Shown: in pieces, positions 1 to 7,976 of the stretch
Layout: every line of letters begins with the position of its first letter
How positions within the stretch are numbered: position 1 is the first letter of the stretch
Source: Clostridia bacterium
Lineage (GTDB): Bacteria; Bacillota; Clostridia; Oscillospirales; Acutalibacteraceae
NCBI GenBank assembly: GCA_017543285.1
Contig: JAFYGK010000027.1
Coordinates: 1 to 64,000, forward strand
Direction: 5' to 3'
Length of the DNA stretch: 64,000 bases
The notes under the pieces: model-generated
Seen by the model: the letters and a program-made list of their open reading frames with translations, nothing else
The model's database searches: none
What the model was told of the DNA's origin: nothing
Made by a program: the position numbers and the translations under genes

Positions 1-23
1 AATTACGCTCTACTGACCCATAT

Positions 24-115
24 TGGCGGCGACAGCAGGATTTGAATCTGCGCACGGGTCAAGCCCGTCTACCGGTTTTCCAAACCGGCCCCTTCAGCCT
101 ATTGGGTATGTCACC
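24..115 (-). tRNA. tRNA-Ser (anticodon GGA)
   Basis: On the minus strand this folds as a class II tRNA. The acceptor GGTGACA (109-115) pairs with TGTCGCC, and a CCA end is encoded at 24-26. The anticodon stem-loop contains TTTGGAAAA, giving anticodon GGA. A long variable arm and a T-loop of the TTCAAAT type are present. The gene starts directly against the truncated IS21 transposase: the stop codon of that remnant lies inside the first bases of the tRNA, so any promoter must lie within IS21 DNA or be lost. Confidence 0.93.
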
Positions 116-833
116 GTATGGAGGTTCCGAAATGCTCGGCAAGCTCCTGGTAACTCCTGTTCAGCACAGTTTCGTACCGGGTGTTGGCCGTCGTTGCTGT
201 CTTGCAGTTATCCGGAATGAGCAGCCGGGGAACGCCGCCGAAATACGAAAAAGCATGTACGTGGCACAGAAGCCAGCGCTCCTGCTTCATGTCGCAGCAG
301 GCTTCCGCATAGGTGTACCAACTGCAGGGCAGGACGGCCACGAAGATGGGAACTGCCTCAAGCTCGCCGGTAACAGAATCCGTAATGAACAGCGGATCTC
401 CGGCCCAGTCCACCTGCATGGCGTCTCCCGGCTTGTGAGAGATGCGCATGGTGGCCTTCGTCACGCGAGCCCAGCGGCGGTACTTCTCACAGAACTGCGT
501 GTACATGTACGGAACGCCGCCGGTAGCACGTACCCTCTGGCAGTACTCTTCCCACAGCAGCGTGAGCGTTACGTCCTTCTTGGCAAGCTCCTCATGGATG
601 TACTGAAAGTCCGGCACGGTATACGGAGAAGCAAACGCATACCTCCCGGGGAACAAAATCTCCCGGATGTCCTTGTTGGTGACATCGTCATCCAACGGCC
701 AGGCGATTCCGGCTTTGGCAGCAGCCTTGAGAACCTCAGCGACCGTATCACGCGAGCATTTTGCTTCCCTTGCAATACTTCGCTGGCTGTGTTCGAGGCT
801 GAGCAGCCTCAGAATTTCTCGGTAGTCAGTCAT
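111..833 (-). pseudogene. istA: Truncated IS21-family transposase IstA
   Basis: This is the N-terminal 240 residues of an IS21-type IstA. It has an HTH near residues 5-35 (SIAREAKCSRDTVAEVL) and the start of the DDE integrase core, with MQVDWAG holding the first catalytic Asp and LIPDNCK the second. IstA is normally about 390-520 residues. Here it stops at FGTSIR, where family members continue into the last catalytic Glu region, and istB is absent. The start is supported by AGGAGGTGGTCAC upstream. The break coincides exactly with the 5' end of tRNA-Ser, so the element is dead and its other half has been lost by deletion or recombination. Confidence 0.85.
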
Positions 834-913
834 GTGACCACCTCCTGTTTCATAGTCACGTTGTCTGAACCAGTCGAATATGCTCAGAAACGTGCCGTGA
901 CTATTATACAGGA

Positions 914-989
914 TGGGTGGCCTTCTACCCCGTGAAGGTGGCCCTAAAACTCCGTGACGGTGGCCTTATTTCTCCGTGCAGATGGCCTT
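914..989 (-). repeat. IS21 subterminal tandem repeats (22-bp period)
   Basis: Three near-identical 16-mers of the form CCGTGnnGGTGGCCTT occur at 930-945, 952-967 and 974-989 with a 22-bp period. A partial copy GGGTGGCCTT lies at 915-924. They sit just upstream of istA. IS21-family ends are known to carry such repeated transposase-binding sites. This marks the surviving end of the element. Positions 840-1085 contain no gene. Confidence 0.6.
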
Positions 990-1085
990 GTTGAAGCGAA
1001 ATTTACAAAAAGGAATGTGGGAGAGTCAGCGGTAAAGTCGCTGTGCTGCTGGATCTGCTATTCTTATTGTCTGGTAAAATTCCTA

Positions 1086-1116
1086 TTGACTCTGACGCTG
1101 CGTCATAGTGTATAAT
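1086..1116 (+). promoter_or_regulatory. MerR-type promoter with 19-bp spacer and dyad operator
   Basis: The -35 TTGACT is at 1086-1091 and the -10 TATAAT at 1111-1116, giving a 19-bp spacer that is too long for normal sigma-A use. The spacer contains a perfect dyad, TGACG-CTG-CGTCA (1093-1105). This is the known architecture of MerR-family targets, where the regulator untwists the DNA. The promoter lies 24 bp before the MerR/TipAS gene, so autoregulation is likely. Confidence 0.8.
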
Positions 1117-1139
1117 ATCCCCGAAAGGGGTTGTTCTGA

Positions 1140-1871
1140 ATGAAAACAGTACATGAGGTCAGCGAGCTGACAGGTATCAGCGTGCGCGCTCTGCACCATT
1201 ACGACGCAATAGGCTTGCTCAAACCGACGCAGATAACGCCGGCGGGATACCGGCTGTATGACGACGCGGCGCTGTCCCGTCTGCAAGCAATAATGCTTTT
1301 TCGGGAGTTGGAATTTCCTCTTGCCGACATAAAGGCTATACTGGACAATCCCGACTATGACGAAAAAGAGGCACTGAAACAGCAAATACATCTGCTGCAG
1401 CTGCGACGCGAACACATAGACGGGCTTATTTCGCTCGTCAGCAAAATGATAGGAGAAAATGATAAAATGAGTTTTAAAGCATTCGATAAAACGGAGATAG
1501 AGCAATACACCGAGGAGGCAAAACAACGCTGGGGTAATACAAAGGCTTGGCACGAATATGAAGAAAGATTGCCGTCTGACACTACGGAGGAACGGAAGTC
1601 TTCGGCAGACGGAATGATGCGGATATTTGCTGAAATAGGCAAACTAAAGCATTTGCCGCCGTATGATAAAGCCGTGCAGGACGAGATCGCCAAGCTGCAA
1701 AAATATATCACAGAGCATTATTACAAGTGCACCGATGAGATTTTTGCAGGACTCGGTAAAATGTATTGCGCCGATGAGAGATTTAAGGAGAATATCGATA
1801 AGGCCGGAGGCGACGGTACGGCGGAGTTTGTGTCGAAGGGGATTGAGGTGTATTGCGGGGAGAAAAAGTGA
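1140..1871 (+). CDS. MerR-family regulator with TipAS drug-binding domain
   Basis: The protein has 243 residues. Residues 1-70 are a MerR winged HTH (VHEVSELTGISVRALHHYD, then GYRLYDDAALSRLQ). A coiled-coil linker spans about 75-110. The C-terminal half (about 120-240) matches the TipAS antibiotic-recognition fold, with AKQRWGNTKAWHEY as the typical entry motif. TipA-type proteins bind thiopeptides or other amphipathic compounds and activate their own promoter and that of neighbours. The upstream promoter has the expected 19-bp spacer with a dyad. No efflux gene follows directly; the next genes are the AT-rich Hxs operon, which has its own promoter. Whether the regulator controls that operon is unknown. 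Confidence 0.9.
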   Translation: MKTVHEVSELTGISVRALHHYDAIGLLKPTQITPAGYRLYDDAALSRLQAIMLFRELEFPLADIKAILDNPDYDEKEALKQQIHLLQLRREHIDGLISLVSKMIGENDKMSFKAFDKTEIEQYTEEAKQRWGNTKAWHEYEERLPSDTTEERKSSADGMMRIFAEIGKLKHLPPYDKAVQDEIAKLQKYITEHYYKCTDEIFAGLGKMYCADERFKENIDKAGGDGTAEFVSKGIEVYCGEKK

Positions 1872-2000
1872 TTAAAACTGGAAACTGATTTGGATTTGGG
1901 ATTGTTCAGTTTGTTATTTTATACTAAAAACCATTTTTTAAAACATATTGGTCCGTTTTTTAGTATTCCTTGAAAAGCTGTTTATAATAATAGAAATTAA

Positions 2001-2028
2001 TTGATTTTTATTCCAAATTTAGTATAAT
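2001..2028 (+). promoter_or_regulatory. Predicted promoter of the Hxs operon
   Basis: TTGATT (2001-2006) and TATAAT (2023-2028) are separated by 16 bp and lie 34 bp before the likely hxsD start. The surroundings (1872-2040) are strongly AT-rich, so chance matches are possible. Confidence 0.45.
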
Positions 2029-2061
2029 TATATTGATTATATGTTTACATTGGAGGTAGGC

Positions 2062-2427
2062 ATGAAATATCGGTTTTCAAAAGAGATTTATCAAAAAGAA
2101 GCTTTAATTAAAGCAGCATACAGATATACCGATAAAGCATATATACATCTTGACGCTGATGAAAACAACTTTTATGTCGATATTGAGGCCAAAAGCCAAG
2201 AAAACCATATAACCGAAAAGGAGTTTAAAAATGCGATTCTTGCCGAAATGGTTCGATTATATATATCCGACCGAACAAAAAATGTCAGAGAGTTGATTTT
2301 GGCGCGTGCTTTTTCATCAACAATCATTGAAAAAGACGACCTTGAACCTCCTCCCGAAAACGACTATAATATCGCAAACATATTGACAGATTGGTTTGAT
2401 GAATATGATGACACTGAAGCTATGTAA
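2062..2427 (+). CDS. hxsD: His-Xaa-Ser system protein HxsD
   Basis: The protein has 121 residues from the ATG at 2062. That start is chosen because GGAGG (2052-2056) sits five bases before it, whereas an upstream in-frame ATG at 2041 has no ribosome site. The family hallmark is the C-terminal block VRELILARAFS preceded by an EF-type helix (EKEFKNAILAEMVRLYISD). HxsD is a small protein of unknown biochemical role that always accompanies the HxsB/HxsC radical SAM pair. A role in presenting the target peptide to the enzymes is an inference only. It is the first gene of a tight operon, and a second shorter HxsD-like gene overlaps its end. Confidence 0.8.
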   Translation: MKYRFSKEIYQKEALIKAAYRYTDKAYIHLDADENNFYVDIEAKSQENHITEKEFKNAILAEMVRLYISDRTKNVRELILARAFSSTIIEKDDLEPPPENDYNIANILTDWFDEYDDTEAM

Positions 2428-2623
2428 AGAATTGTACTCAAGAGAAGATATCGAAAAAAGCATTCATGATTTCTCGAGCCTCGCAATATTTGATATCCTT
2501 GATAAAGCAGATTCGTATTATATTAAAATGTCTGAACCTAAATTTGATGAGAAGCAAACTGCAGGCGAATTTGAGAATTATTTGATTGATTTGACCTTTA
2601 GGAGCATGAAGTCATGCTTGTAG
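2405..2623 (+). CDS. Second, short HxsD-like protein
   Basis: The protein has about 72 residues. ATG codons occur at 2399, 2405 and 2408 with no clear ribosome site; all lie inside the end of hxsD, so translation is probably coupled. The layout repeats that of HxsD: an aromatic/Lys-Glu start (ELYSREDIEKSIHDF), an alternating beta segment (DSYYIKMSEP) and an EF-type helix (GEFENYLIDLTFRSM). The C-terminal LILARAFS block of HxsD is missing. I read it as a diverged, truncated duplicate of HxsD, or a partner subunit. The similarity was judged by eye and needs a profile comparison. Confidence 0.6.
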   Translation: MMTLKLCKELYSREDIEKSIHDFSSLAIFDILDKADSYYIKMSEPKFDEKQTAGEFENYLIDLTFRSMKSCL

Positions 2624-3573
2624 TGGATTTAGCCTTATCGGTTATCACCTTATCGGTCTGTTTTTATGCTATGATATCCGATATAAAAACCGGAAAAGTA
2701 GCGAATAAAGCGCTTACATTTTCCGGGGTATTTTCATTGTTTATTTTGCTAATAAAGATACTGATCTTTAATCATGATGACTTATTTTTGTATCTTGAGA
2801 CCGCAGGTATTATGTTGCTGTTTAGTGTAGCGGGGTATCTTGTCAAATTTTGGGCAGGCGGAGATTGCAAATTGATTGCTTTAATAGCAATTACCTATCC
2901 AACGCTATTCTATGTTAATTACAATCAAAATAGGGTGACTCTTTGGTCCATTCTAATAATAGCTTTTATAATCGGATTTATTTATTTAATAATAGACTCT
3001 GTCATTGAAACAATAAGCAAAAAGAGCCTCTTTGATAAAAAGCAGATATTTCAGCATTTTAAAAGATCTTTGATTATGTATCTGAGATCGCTTGTTTATT
3101 TAGTTGCGCTAAATCAGATATACACGTATTTTATAAGTCCGTATTTCCGGCTTAATAACATAGCATATTTTTTCGTGAGTTTCATTCTGGTTTATGGGGT
3201 AAACAGAATAAAAATCCTCGGGAATATATGGGTTATTATCGCATGCGTCGCCTTTGATTTAGTAATGATAATATTCACCCGTAATCTTACCATGTTCAAT
3301 TATTGGGGCGTCTATATATTGATTCTATTTTTAATGTTATTAAGAGCTTTCATGCATTTGCACAACTATAAAGCAATTAATACATCCGATGTTTCAGAAG
3401 GTATGGTGTTGTCAAAAATCGATACGATTATAATGAATAATTCTCGGATTCATGGTTTGCCGAATATTTCCGATGAAACATTAAGCTCACGACTCACTGC
3501 TGAAGAAGCTAAGAATGTAAAAAAATGGGGAAACTCAAAATATGGCAAAACACAGGTTTTAATCGTAAGATAA
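2614..3573 (+). CDS. A24 prepilin-peptidase-like membrane protease (C-terminus cut by in-frame TAA)
   Basis: The protein has 319 residues; ATG 2614 is preceded by AGGAG at 2600-2604. It is polytopic, with about seven predicted hydrophobic helices. The two catalytic aspartates of A24 aspartyl peptidases are visible: D23 in SDIKTGKVANKAL after helix 1, and D84 in WAGGDCKLIAL, a GxGD-type motif with Ala at its first position. These enzymes cut prepilins after a conserved Gly. A TAA at 3571-3573 ends the gene. The same frame then continues for 26 codons (IPFAAFISAG and a hydrophobic stretch) to a TAA at 3652-3654, which looks like the usual last helix. The gene is therefore a truncated or recently damaged member, unless readthrough occurs. 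It overlaps the preceding gene by 10 bp. Confidence 0.75.
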   Translation: MLVVDLALSVITLSVCFYAMISDIKTGKVANKALTFSGVFSLFILLIKILIFNHDDLFLYLETAGIMLLFSVAGYLVKFWAGGDCKLIALIAITYPTLFYVNYNQNRVTLWSILIIAFIIGFIYLIIDSVIETISKKSLFDKKQIFQHFKRSLIMYLRSLVYLVALNQIYTYFISPYFRLNNIAYFFVSFILVYGVNRIKILGNIWVIIACVAFDLVMIIFTRNLTMFNYWGVYILILFLMLLRAFMHLHNYKAINTSDVSEGMVLSKIDTIIMNNSRIHGLPNISDETLSSRLTAEEAKNVKKWGNSKYGKTQVLIVR

Positions 3574-3638
3574 ATACCATTTGCCGCTTTTATTTCAGCT
3601 GGCACGATTATGTACTATTTTATAGGGGTGTTACAGTT

Positions 3639-4745
3639 TTGCAATTTAATATAAAGAATTATAGCCTTGGAAGCAAATTATTTTCCATAGCACATAATCA
3701 AGATGCACTCGAAAAGCTGAGAGGCAAAGGATTGAATACGGCACATCTTTTTGGTCCTTCATTAATGTTTTACCCTGAAAAAGAGTCCTTTCCTCTTACA
3801 TGCAAAAACTTAGAAAAACTTTCTATCTGTGAAAACTATGATGTTTTATATGTTAATGAGCAAGGAGACGGTTGGGTACAGTTCGCAAACGAAAAAGATG
3901 ATAACCCATTAATTCTAACTCAGCGATGCAATTCAAATTGTTTAATGTGCCCTACTTCTGTATCGGTGCGTAAAAAAGAGAACGCTCTCTGTATTGATTA
4001 TAATATTGAACTTATTAAATATATTCCTAGTGATGCAAAACATCTGACAATTACCGGAGGAGAGCCGTTTCTTGTCGGAGATAGAATATTTGATTTGTTT
4101 AATGAAATCAAAAATCGGTTGCCAGACACAGACTGTCTTTTACTTACCAACGGACGAGCCTTAGGATATATTCCTTATGCCGACCGACTTTTACTCTGCG
4201 CACCCAAAAGATTAATAGTTGGCGTTCCGCTTCATGGCTACAATAGTGATACTCATAACAGAATTACGCAGACCGCAGGGAGCTTTGATCAAACCGTTTC
4301 AGGCATTAAAAATTTATTATTCAGAGGTTTTAATGTTGAAATCCGTATTGTCGTCAGCAAGCTCAACTGCCAGTTTATCAGCAGAATTGCCGATTTAATC
4401 ATCAATGAATTCCCTCATGTGGGCAGTGTGAAGATTATGGGGTTGGAAATGCTTGGGAGTGCTGCAAAATATGCAGAGGACATATGGATCCCTTATGATG
4501 TTGCATTTGAATACTCAAAAATAGGAATCATAAATCTAATCAATCGAGGCATTGATGTTGGCTTGTATAATTTTCCGTTGTGCGCGGTTGATAATAATTT
4601 CCATCTTCTCTGCCAAAAGAGTATCACTGACTATAAAATCAGATTTACTGAAAAATGCGATGACTGTAAGAAAAAACAAAATTGCGGAGGCATTTTTGCA
4701 GGAACCATTAGATTTGCAAAAAACAATGTGATGCCTTGGAGATAG
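3639..4745 (+). CDS. hxsC: His-Xaa-Ser system radical SAM maturase HxsC
   Basis: The protein has 368 residues from TTG 3639, chosen because AGGGG (3624-3628) lies ten bases upstream and homology-like sequence begins there. The frame is open upstream to an ATG at 3525 inside the protease gene, which would give 406 residues. The radical SAM cluster is CNSNCLMC (C97, C101, C104), the CX3CX2C motif in the HxsC-typical context, followed by the GGEP motif (LTITGGEPFL). A C-terminal Cys group (CDDCKKKQNC) suggests an auxiliary iron-sulfur site. HxsC always pairs with HxsB, and both are thought to modify a His-Xaa-Ser repeat protein. The chemistry is not known to me. Confidence 0.9.
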   Translation: MQFNIKNYSLGSKLFSIAHNQDALEKLRGKGLNTAHLFGPSLMFYPEKESFPLTCKNLEKLSICENYDVLYVNEQGDGWVQFANEKDDNPLILTQRCNSNCLMCPTSVSVRKKENALCIDYNIELIKYIPSDAKHLTITGGEPFLVGDRIFDLFNEIKNRLPDTDCLLLTNGRALGYIPYADRLLLCAPKRLIVGVPLHGYNSDTHNRITQTAGSFDQTVSGIKNLLFRGFNVEIRIVVSKLNCQFISRIADLIINEFPHVGSVKIMGLEMLGSAAKYAEDIWIPYDVAFEYSKIGIINLINRGIDVGLYNFPLCAVDNNFHLLCQKSITDYKIRFTEKCDDCKKKQNCGGIFAGTIRFAKNNVMPWR

Positions 4746-4746
4746 T

Positions 4747-6135
4747 ATGTTTAACTATTTTAATTTTAAGAAGTATAGAGATAAATACTTGATAACCAAT
4801 GATTTTGGTAGATATAGTTTTTTAACTCCTTTTCAGCTTAAAGATTTATTGTTGAATAATAAGAGGCTTGACGACAAAACAGACAAATACTTATGTGAGA
4901 GGTACTTTACATACAGCGGCGATATTGTGGATTTTTCGAGCGGCAGCTCCTTTGAAATGCTCAGTATTAAGAGCTACCTTTATAAAAGCACCAGTCTTCA
5001 TATTTTTGTGCTAACATCTGCCTGCAATCAAAAATGCGTATACTGTCAAGCGCACAGTGACACTAATCGTCCCAAAGGGTTTATGAGCAAAGAAACCGCA
5101 AAAAAGGCAGTTGACATCGCAATACAATCACCCACGGAATATCTTGATTTTGAATTCCAAGGCGGGGAACCGTTATTGAATTTTGAAGTATTAAAGTATA
5201 TCGTTGATTACGCAACATCAGTTTGCAATAAACATATAAATTTTTCACTCGTAACAAACCTAACTCTTTTAACTGATGAAATTATCAATTTTATCGTTTC
5301 ACATAATATTAGCGTATCAACGTCGCTTGATGGCAATCCTTCTGTGCACAATACCAATAGACCTTATCAGGACGGCGGAGATACATATTCCTGTGTCGCA
5401 GAATCTATAAAGAGATTAAGAGAAAACAATATTTATGTCAGCGCAATTCAAACCACTACAAGAGCTTCGTTGCCATACTACAAAGAGGTAGTCGACGCTT
5501 ATATTGATCTAGGATTTCATTCTATTTTCATAAGACCGTTGACTCCATTGGGCTGCGCCAAAGAGCATTGGAAAGATATTGGATACTCCGCCTTGGAGTT
5601 TACAGCCTTTTATAGAAATATTCTTTCTTATATTGTTTCAAAAAACTGCGATGGTTATTATCTCGATGAAGGCCATGCAAAAATCTTCCTTACCAAGCTG
5701 CTTTCTGGTTCATCACCCAACTATATGGAATTGCGATCGCCCTGTGGAGCAGCACTCGGTCAACTTGCCTATTACTATGATGGCAATGTTTTCACTTGTG
5801 ATGAAGCACGGATGCTTTTTGAGATGGGTGATGGTTCTTTTTGCGTGGGAAATGTAAATTGTTCGGATTATAATTCTATTATTGATTCAAAAATCAGCGC
5901 ACTCGTTTCAAAATCAAGTGTATTAGAATCCCTGCCATCATGCAGCGACTGCGTATATCAGCCATACTGTGGTGTATGTCCTGTGATTAATTATGCAGTA
6001 AATAACAGCGTTTACGAAAACGCTCCGCATGAGTATAGATGCAGAATTTACAGCGGCATGCTTGATAGCATTTTTGACTATTTTTATTATAATGATAAAG
6101 CGATCACAGATGTATTCTGGAGTTGGATAGAATGA
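4747..6135 (+). CDS. hxsB: His-Xaa-Ser system radical SAM maturase HxsB
   Basis: The protein has 462 residues. GGAG lies five bases before ATG 4747, one base after the hxsC stop. An N-terminal region of about 85 residues is followed by CNQKCVYC (C93, C97, C100), the 4Fe-4S/SAM motif, and FEFQGGEPLLNF as the GGEP motif. A SPASM-type C-terminus with many cysteines (FTCDEARML, CSDCVYQPYC, GVCP, YRC) should hold auxiliary clusters, as in peptide-modifying radical SAM enzymes. The context GFMSKETAKKA after the Cys motif is characteristic of HxsB. The stop overlaps the next start (ATGA), so the operon is tightly coupled. Confidence 0.92.
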   Translation: MFNYFNFKKYRDKYLITNDFGRYSFLTPFQLKDLLLNNKRLDDKTDKYLCERYFTYSGDIVDFSSGSSFEMLSIKSYLYKSTSLHIFVLTSACNQKCVYCQAHSDTNRPKGFMSKETAKKAVDIAIQSPTEYLDFEFQGGEPLLNFEVLKYIVDYATSVCNKHINFSLVTNLTLLTDEIINFIVSHNISVSTSLDGNPSVHNTNRPYQDGGDTYSCVAESIKRLRENNIYVSAIQTTTRASLPYYKEVVDAYIDLGFHSIFIRPLTPLGCAKEHWKDIGYSALEFTAFYRNILSYIVSKNCDGYYLDEGHAKIFLTKLLSGSSPNYMELRSPCGAALGQLAYYYDGNVFTCDEARMLFEMGDGSFCVGNVNCSDYNSIIDSKISALVSKSSVLESLPSCSDCVYQPYCGVCPVINYAVNNSVYENAPHEYRCRIYSGMLDSIFDYFYYNDKAITDVFWSWIE

Positions 6136-7424
6136 AAGTAAAAAATAATAAAAATATAGCGAAATCTAAACGGTTAAAGAATAAAAAACCCAAAGAGACG
6201 GTGGATTTAGTTTTTGATATGCCGTTGGATAGTAGCGAGAAAGCTTTGAGCACAAAAAGCAATAAATGGAAAAAAGCGTTAGGCATATTATTGTTTATTG
6301 CAGGTCTTAGCGGTATTTTATATTTTTCTGATATTGGAGAAAGGTCAATAAAAGAACTTGAACATCAATTCTCAGGGCGAATCAGCACTACCGACGGTTA
6401 CTATGTGGGAGATACTGATTTTGGCGTATTTAGCGGTCGGGGTGTGTTGGAACTTGATTCTGGAAAATCGCTTTCGGGAATATGGAATAATGGAGTATTG
6501 TCAGGAAAAGTAATATTGGAATTTGAGGGACTCGGAAAATACGAAGGCGATTGCATAGATTCTGTACGCTCAGGCAGAGGAACCTTTGTCTGGGAAAACG
6601 GTGATTTTTATGAAGGCGAATGGTCTCGAGATAAGATCAATGGCACTGGAGTTATGACTTGGGCTGACGGCTCGGTTTATACCGGTGAATTTAAAAATAA
6701 CAAGCTGTCCGGCGAAGGTATACTAACCTTTAACGACAAACATAAGTATTCAGGTTCGTTTGTTGACGGAAAATTTGAAGGCATTGGCTTATTGGAATTT
6801 GCAAATGGGGATAAATACGAAGGAGAATGGTCATCGAATCAGTTTTCAGGAGACGGCGTCTTCAAATGGAATAATGGAGGCTCTTATACCGGCAGCTTTT
6901 CCAATAACCATTTCTATGGTGAAGGAGATCTGCAGATTCCAAACGGAGCTTATCTTAAAGGAACTTTTAACAATAATGTCCTAATTGAAGGTATCGGCTT
7001 TATTAAAAACGAAAACGCCTCCTATACTTTTACATATAAAGAAGGCGACGTTGTTAACGCAGAAATTGAGTTTGCAGACAAATCAAAGTATGACGGCTCA
7101 TATTCAGATAATACATTCAACGGAAATGGCGTTTTTACTTATAAAAACGGAGATTCATATACAGGCAATTTTAAAAACGGGTTGCGCAATGGAGAAGGAA
7201 TATATACCTGGAAAGAATCAGGGGCTAAATATGAGGGAAACTGGTTGAATGATAATATGAATGGTCACGGAGTATATTATTATACGCTGATACCCGGCGC
7301 ATATAAACTTGACGGGAATTTTAAGGATAATAAGCCCGAAGGGAAATGCACTTTTTACCAAACGAAAACAAAATCTTATATCACGTATTGGACGGACGGC
7401 AAGTGTACTAAGCTGGAGGAGTAG
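6132..7424 (+). CDS. Membrane-anchored MORN-repeat protein
   Basis: The protein has 430 residues from ATG 6132, which overlaps the hxsB stop as ATGA. The N-terminal about 50 residues are Lys-rich and probably cytoplasmic. One hydrophobic helix (GILLFIAGLSGILYF, about 54-69) is followed by more than a dozen MORN units of about 23 residues (for example YEGEWSRDKINGTGVMTW, then YTGEFKNNKLSGEG). MORN repeats form extended beta hairpins and in bacteria are found in surface or scaffold proteins. By topology the repeats face outwards. Its place between the radical SAM pair and the His-x-Ser protein suggests it is a partner or scaffold of the modified product. That is inference. Confidence 0.85.
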   Translation: MKVKNNKNIAKSKRLKNKKPKETVDLVFDMPLDSSEKALSTKSNKWKKALGILLFIAGLSGILYFSDIGERSIKELEHQFSGRISTTDGYYVGDTDFGVFSGRGVLELDSGKSLSGIWNNGVLSGKVILEFEGLGKYEGDCIDSVRSGRGTFVWENGDFYEGEWSRDKINGTGVMTWADGSVYTGEFKNNKLSGEGILTFNDKHKYSGSFVDGKFEGIGLLEFANGDKYEGEWSSNQFSGDGVFKWNNGGSYTGSFSNNHFYGEGDLQIPNGAYLKGTFNNNVLIEGIGFIKNENASYTFTYKEGDVVNAEIEFADKSKYDGSYSDNTFNGNGVFTYKNGDSYTGNFKNGLRNGEGIYTWKESGAKYEGNWLNDNMNGHGVYYYTLIPGAYKLDGNFKDNKPEGKCTFYQTKTKSYITYWTDGKCTKLEE

Positions 7425-7427
7425 TCT

Positions 7428-7976
7428 ATGATTAGCAAAGAGAATCAATTCCCAAAGATCAAAAAGGCGATAGATGATTTCATTAATGATGAGGACGGCA
7501 GCATTTTGCGAAGTAGATTAATCAGTATTGGTTCGATGGTTTTGCTAATGACTATTTTTGCCGGCATTGAAGCCTATGCTGCCCATAGCTCGCATAAAAG
7601 CCATTCTTCGCATTCGTCAACTTCTTATTATCGAGGGCATGTTAGCCATACTTCGCACTCCAGCCATGTATCTGGTTCAAATTCCAGACATGGTTCACAC
7701 TCAAATCATAGCGACCATGCCAGCCATGCCAGCCATACATCCCATGCAAATACATCTGCCCACTCAAATTCGATATATTCCAGAGAAGGAGATGTGACCT
7801 ATGGTCCTGATGTTTCAGATATTCCTGGAATCGAAACCCCGCAGAGCACTGTTGATTATGCAAACATTACTATGAGTGACAAGGTTTCTATTGTTGCTCC
7901 GATTCTATCAGATTCTATTGATTCTGTATATCCGAATGATATACAGGAGGTGGACATTCCGGATTCAGTAGAATGA
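7428..7976 (+). CDS. His-x-Ser repeat protein, predicted radical SAM substrate (HxsA-like)
   Basis: The protein has 182 residues with GGAGGA upstream of ATG 7428. The N-terminus is short and charged (residues 1-24), then comes one hydrophobic helix (about 31-48). The helix ends in AYA-AHS, a possible signal peptidase I site at 51/52. Residues 53-115 are a low-complexity tract with about twelve H-x-S triplets (HSS, HKS, HVS, HTS, HAS) plus HSN, HSD and HAN variants. The acidic C-terminal about 65 residues are non-repetitive. This is the composition that defines the target of the HxsB/HxsC pair, so it is the expected modified product. FINDEDG before the helix resembles a prepilin leader, of interest because an A24 peptidase is encoded in the same operon. 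Arginines at 28 and 30 speak against a normal pilin. Confidence 0.85.
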   Translation: MISKENQFPKIKKAIDDFINDEDGSILRSRLISIGSMVLLMTIFAGIEAYAAHSSHKSHSSHSSTSYYRGHVSHTSHSSHVSGSNSRHGSHSNHSDHASHASHTSHANTSAHSNSIYSREGDVTYGPDVSDIPGIETPQSTVDYANITMSDKVSIVAPILSDSIDSVYPNDIQEVDIPDSVE

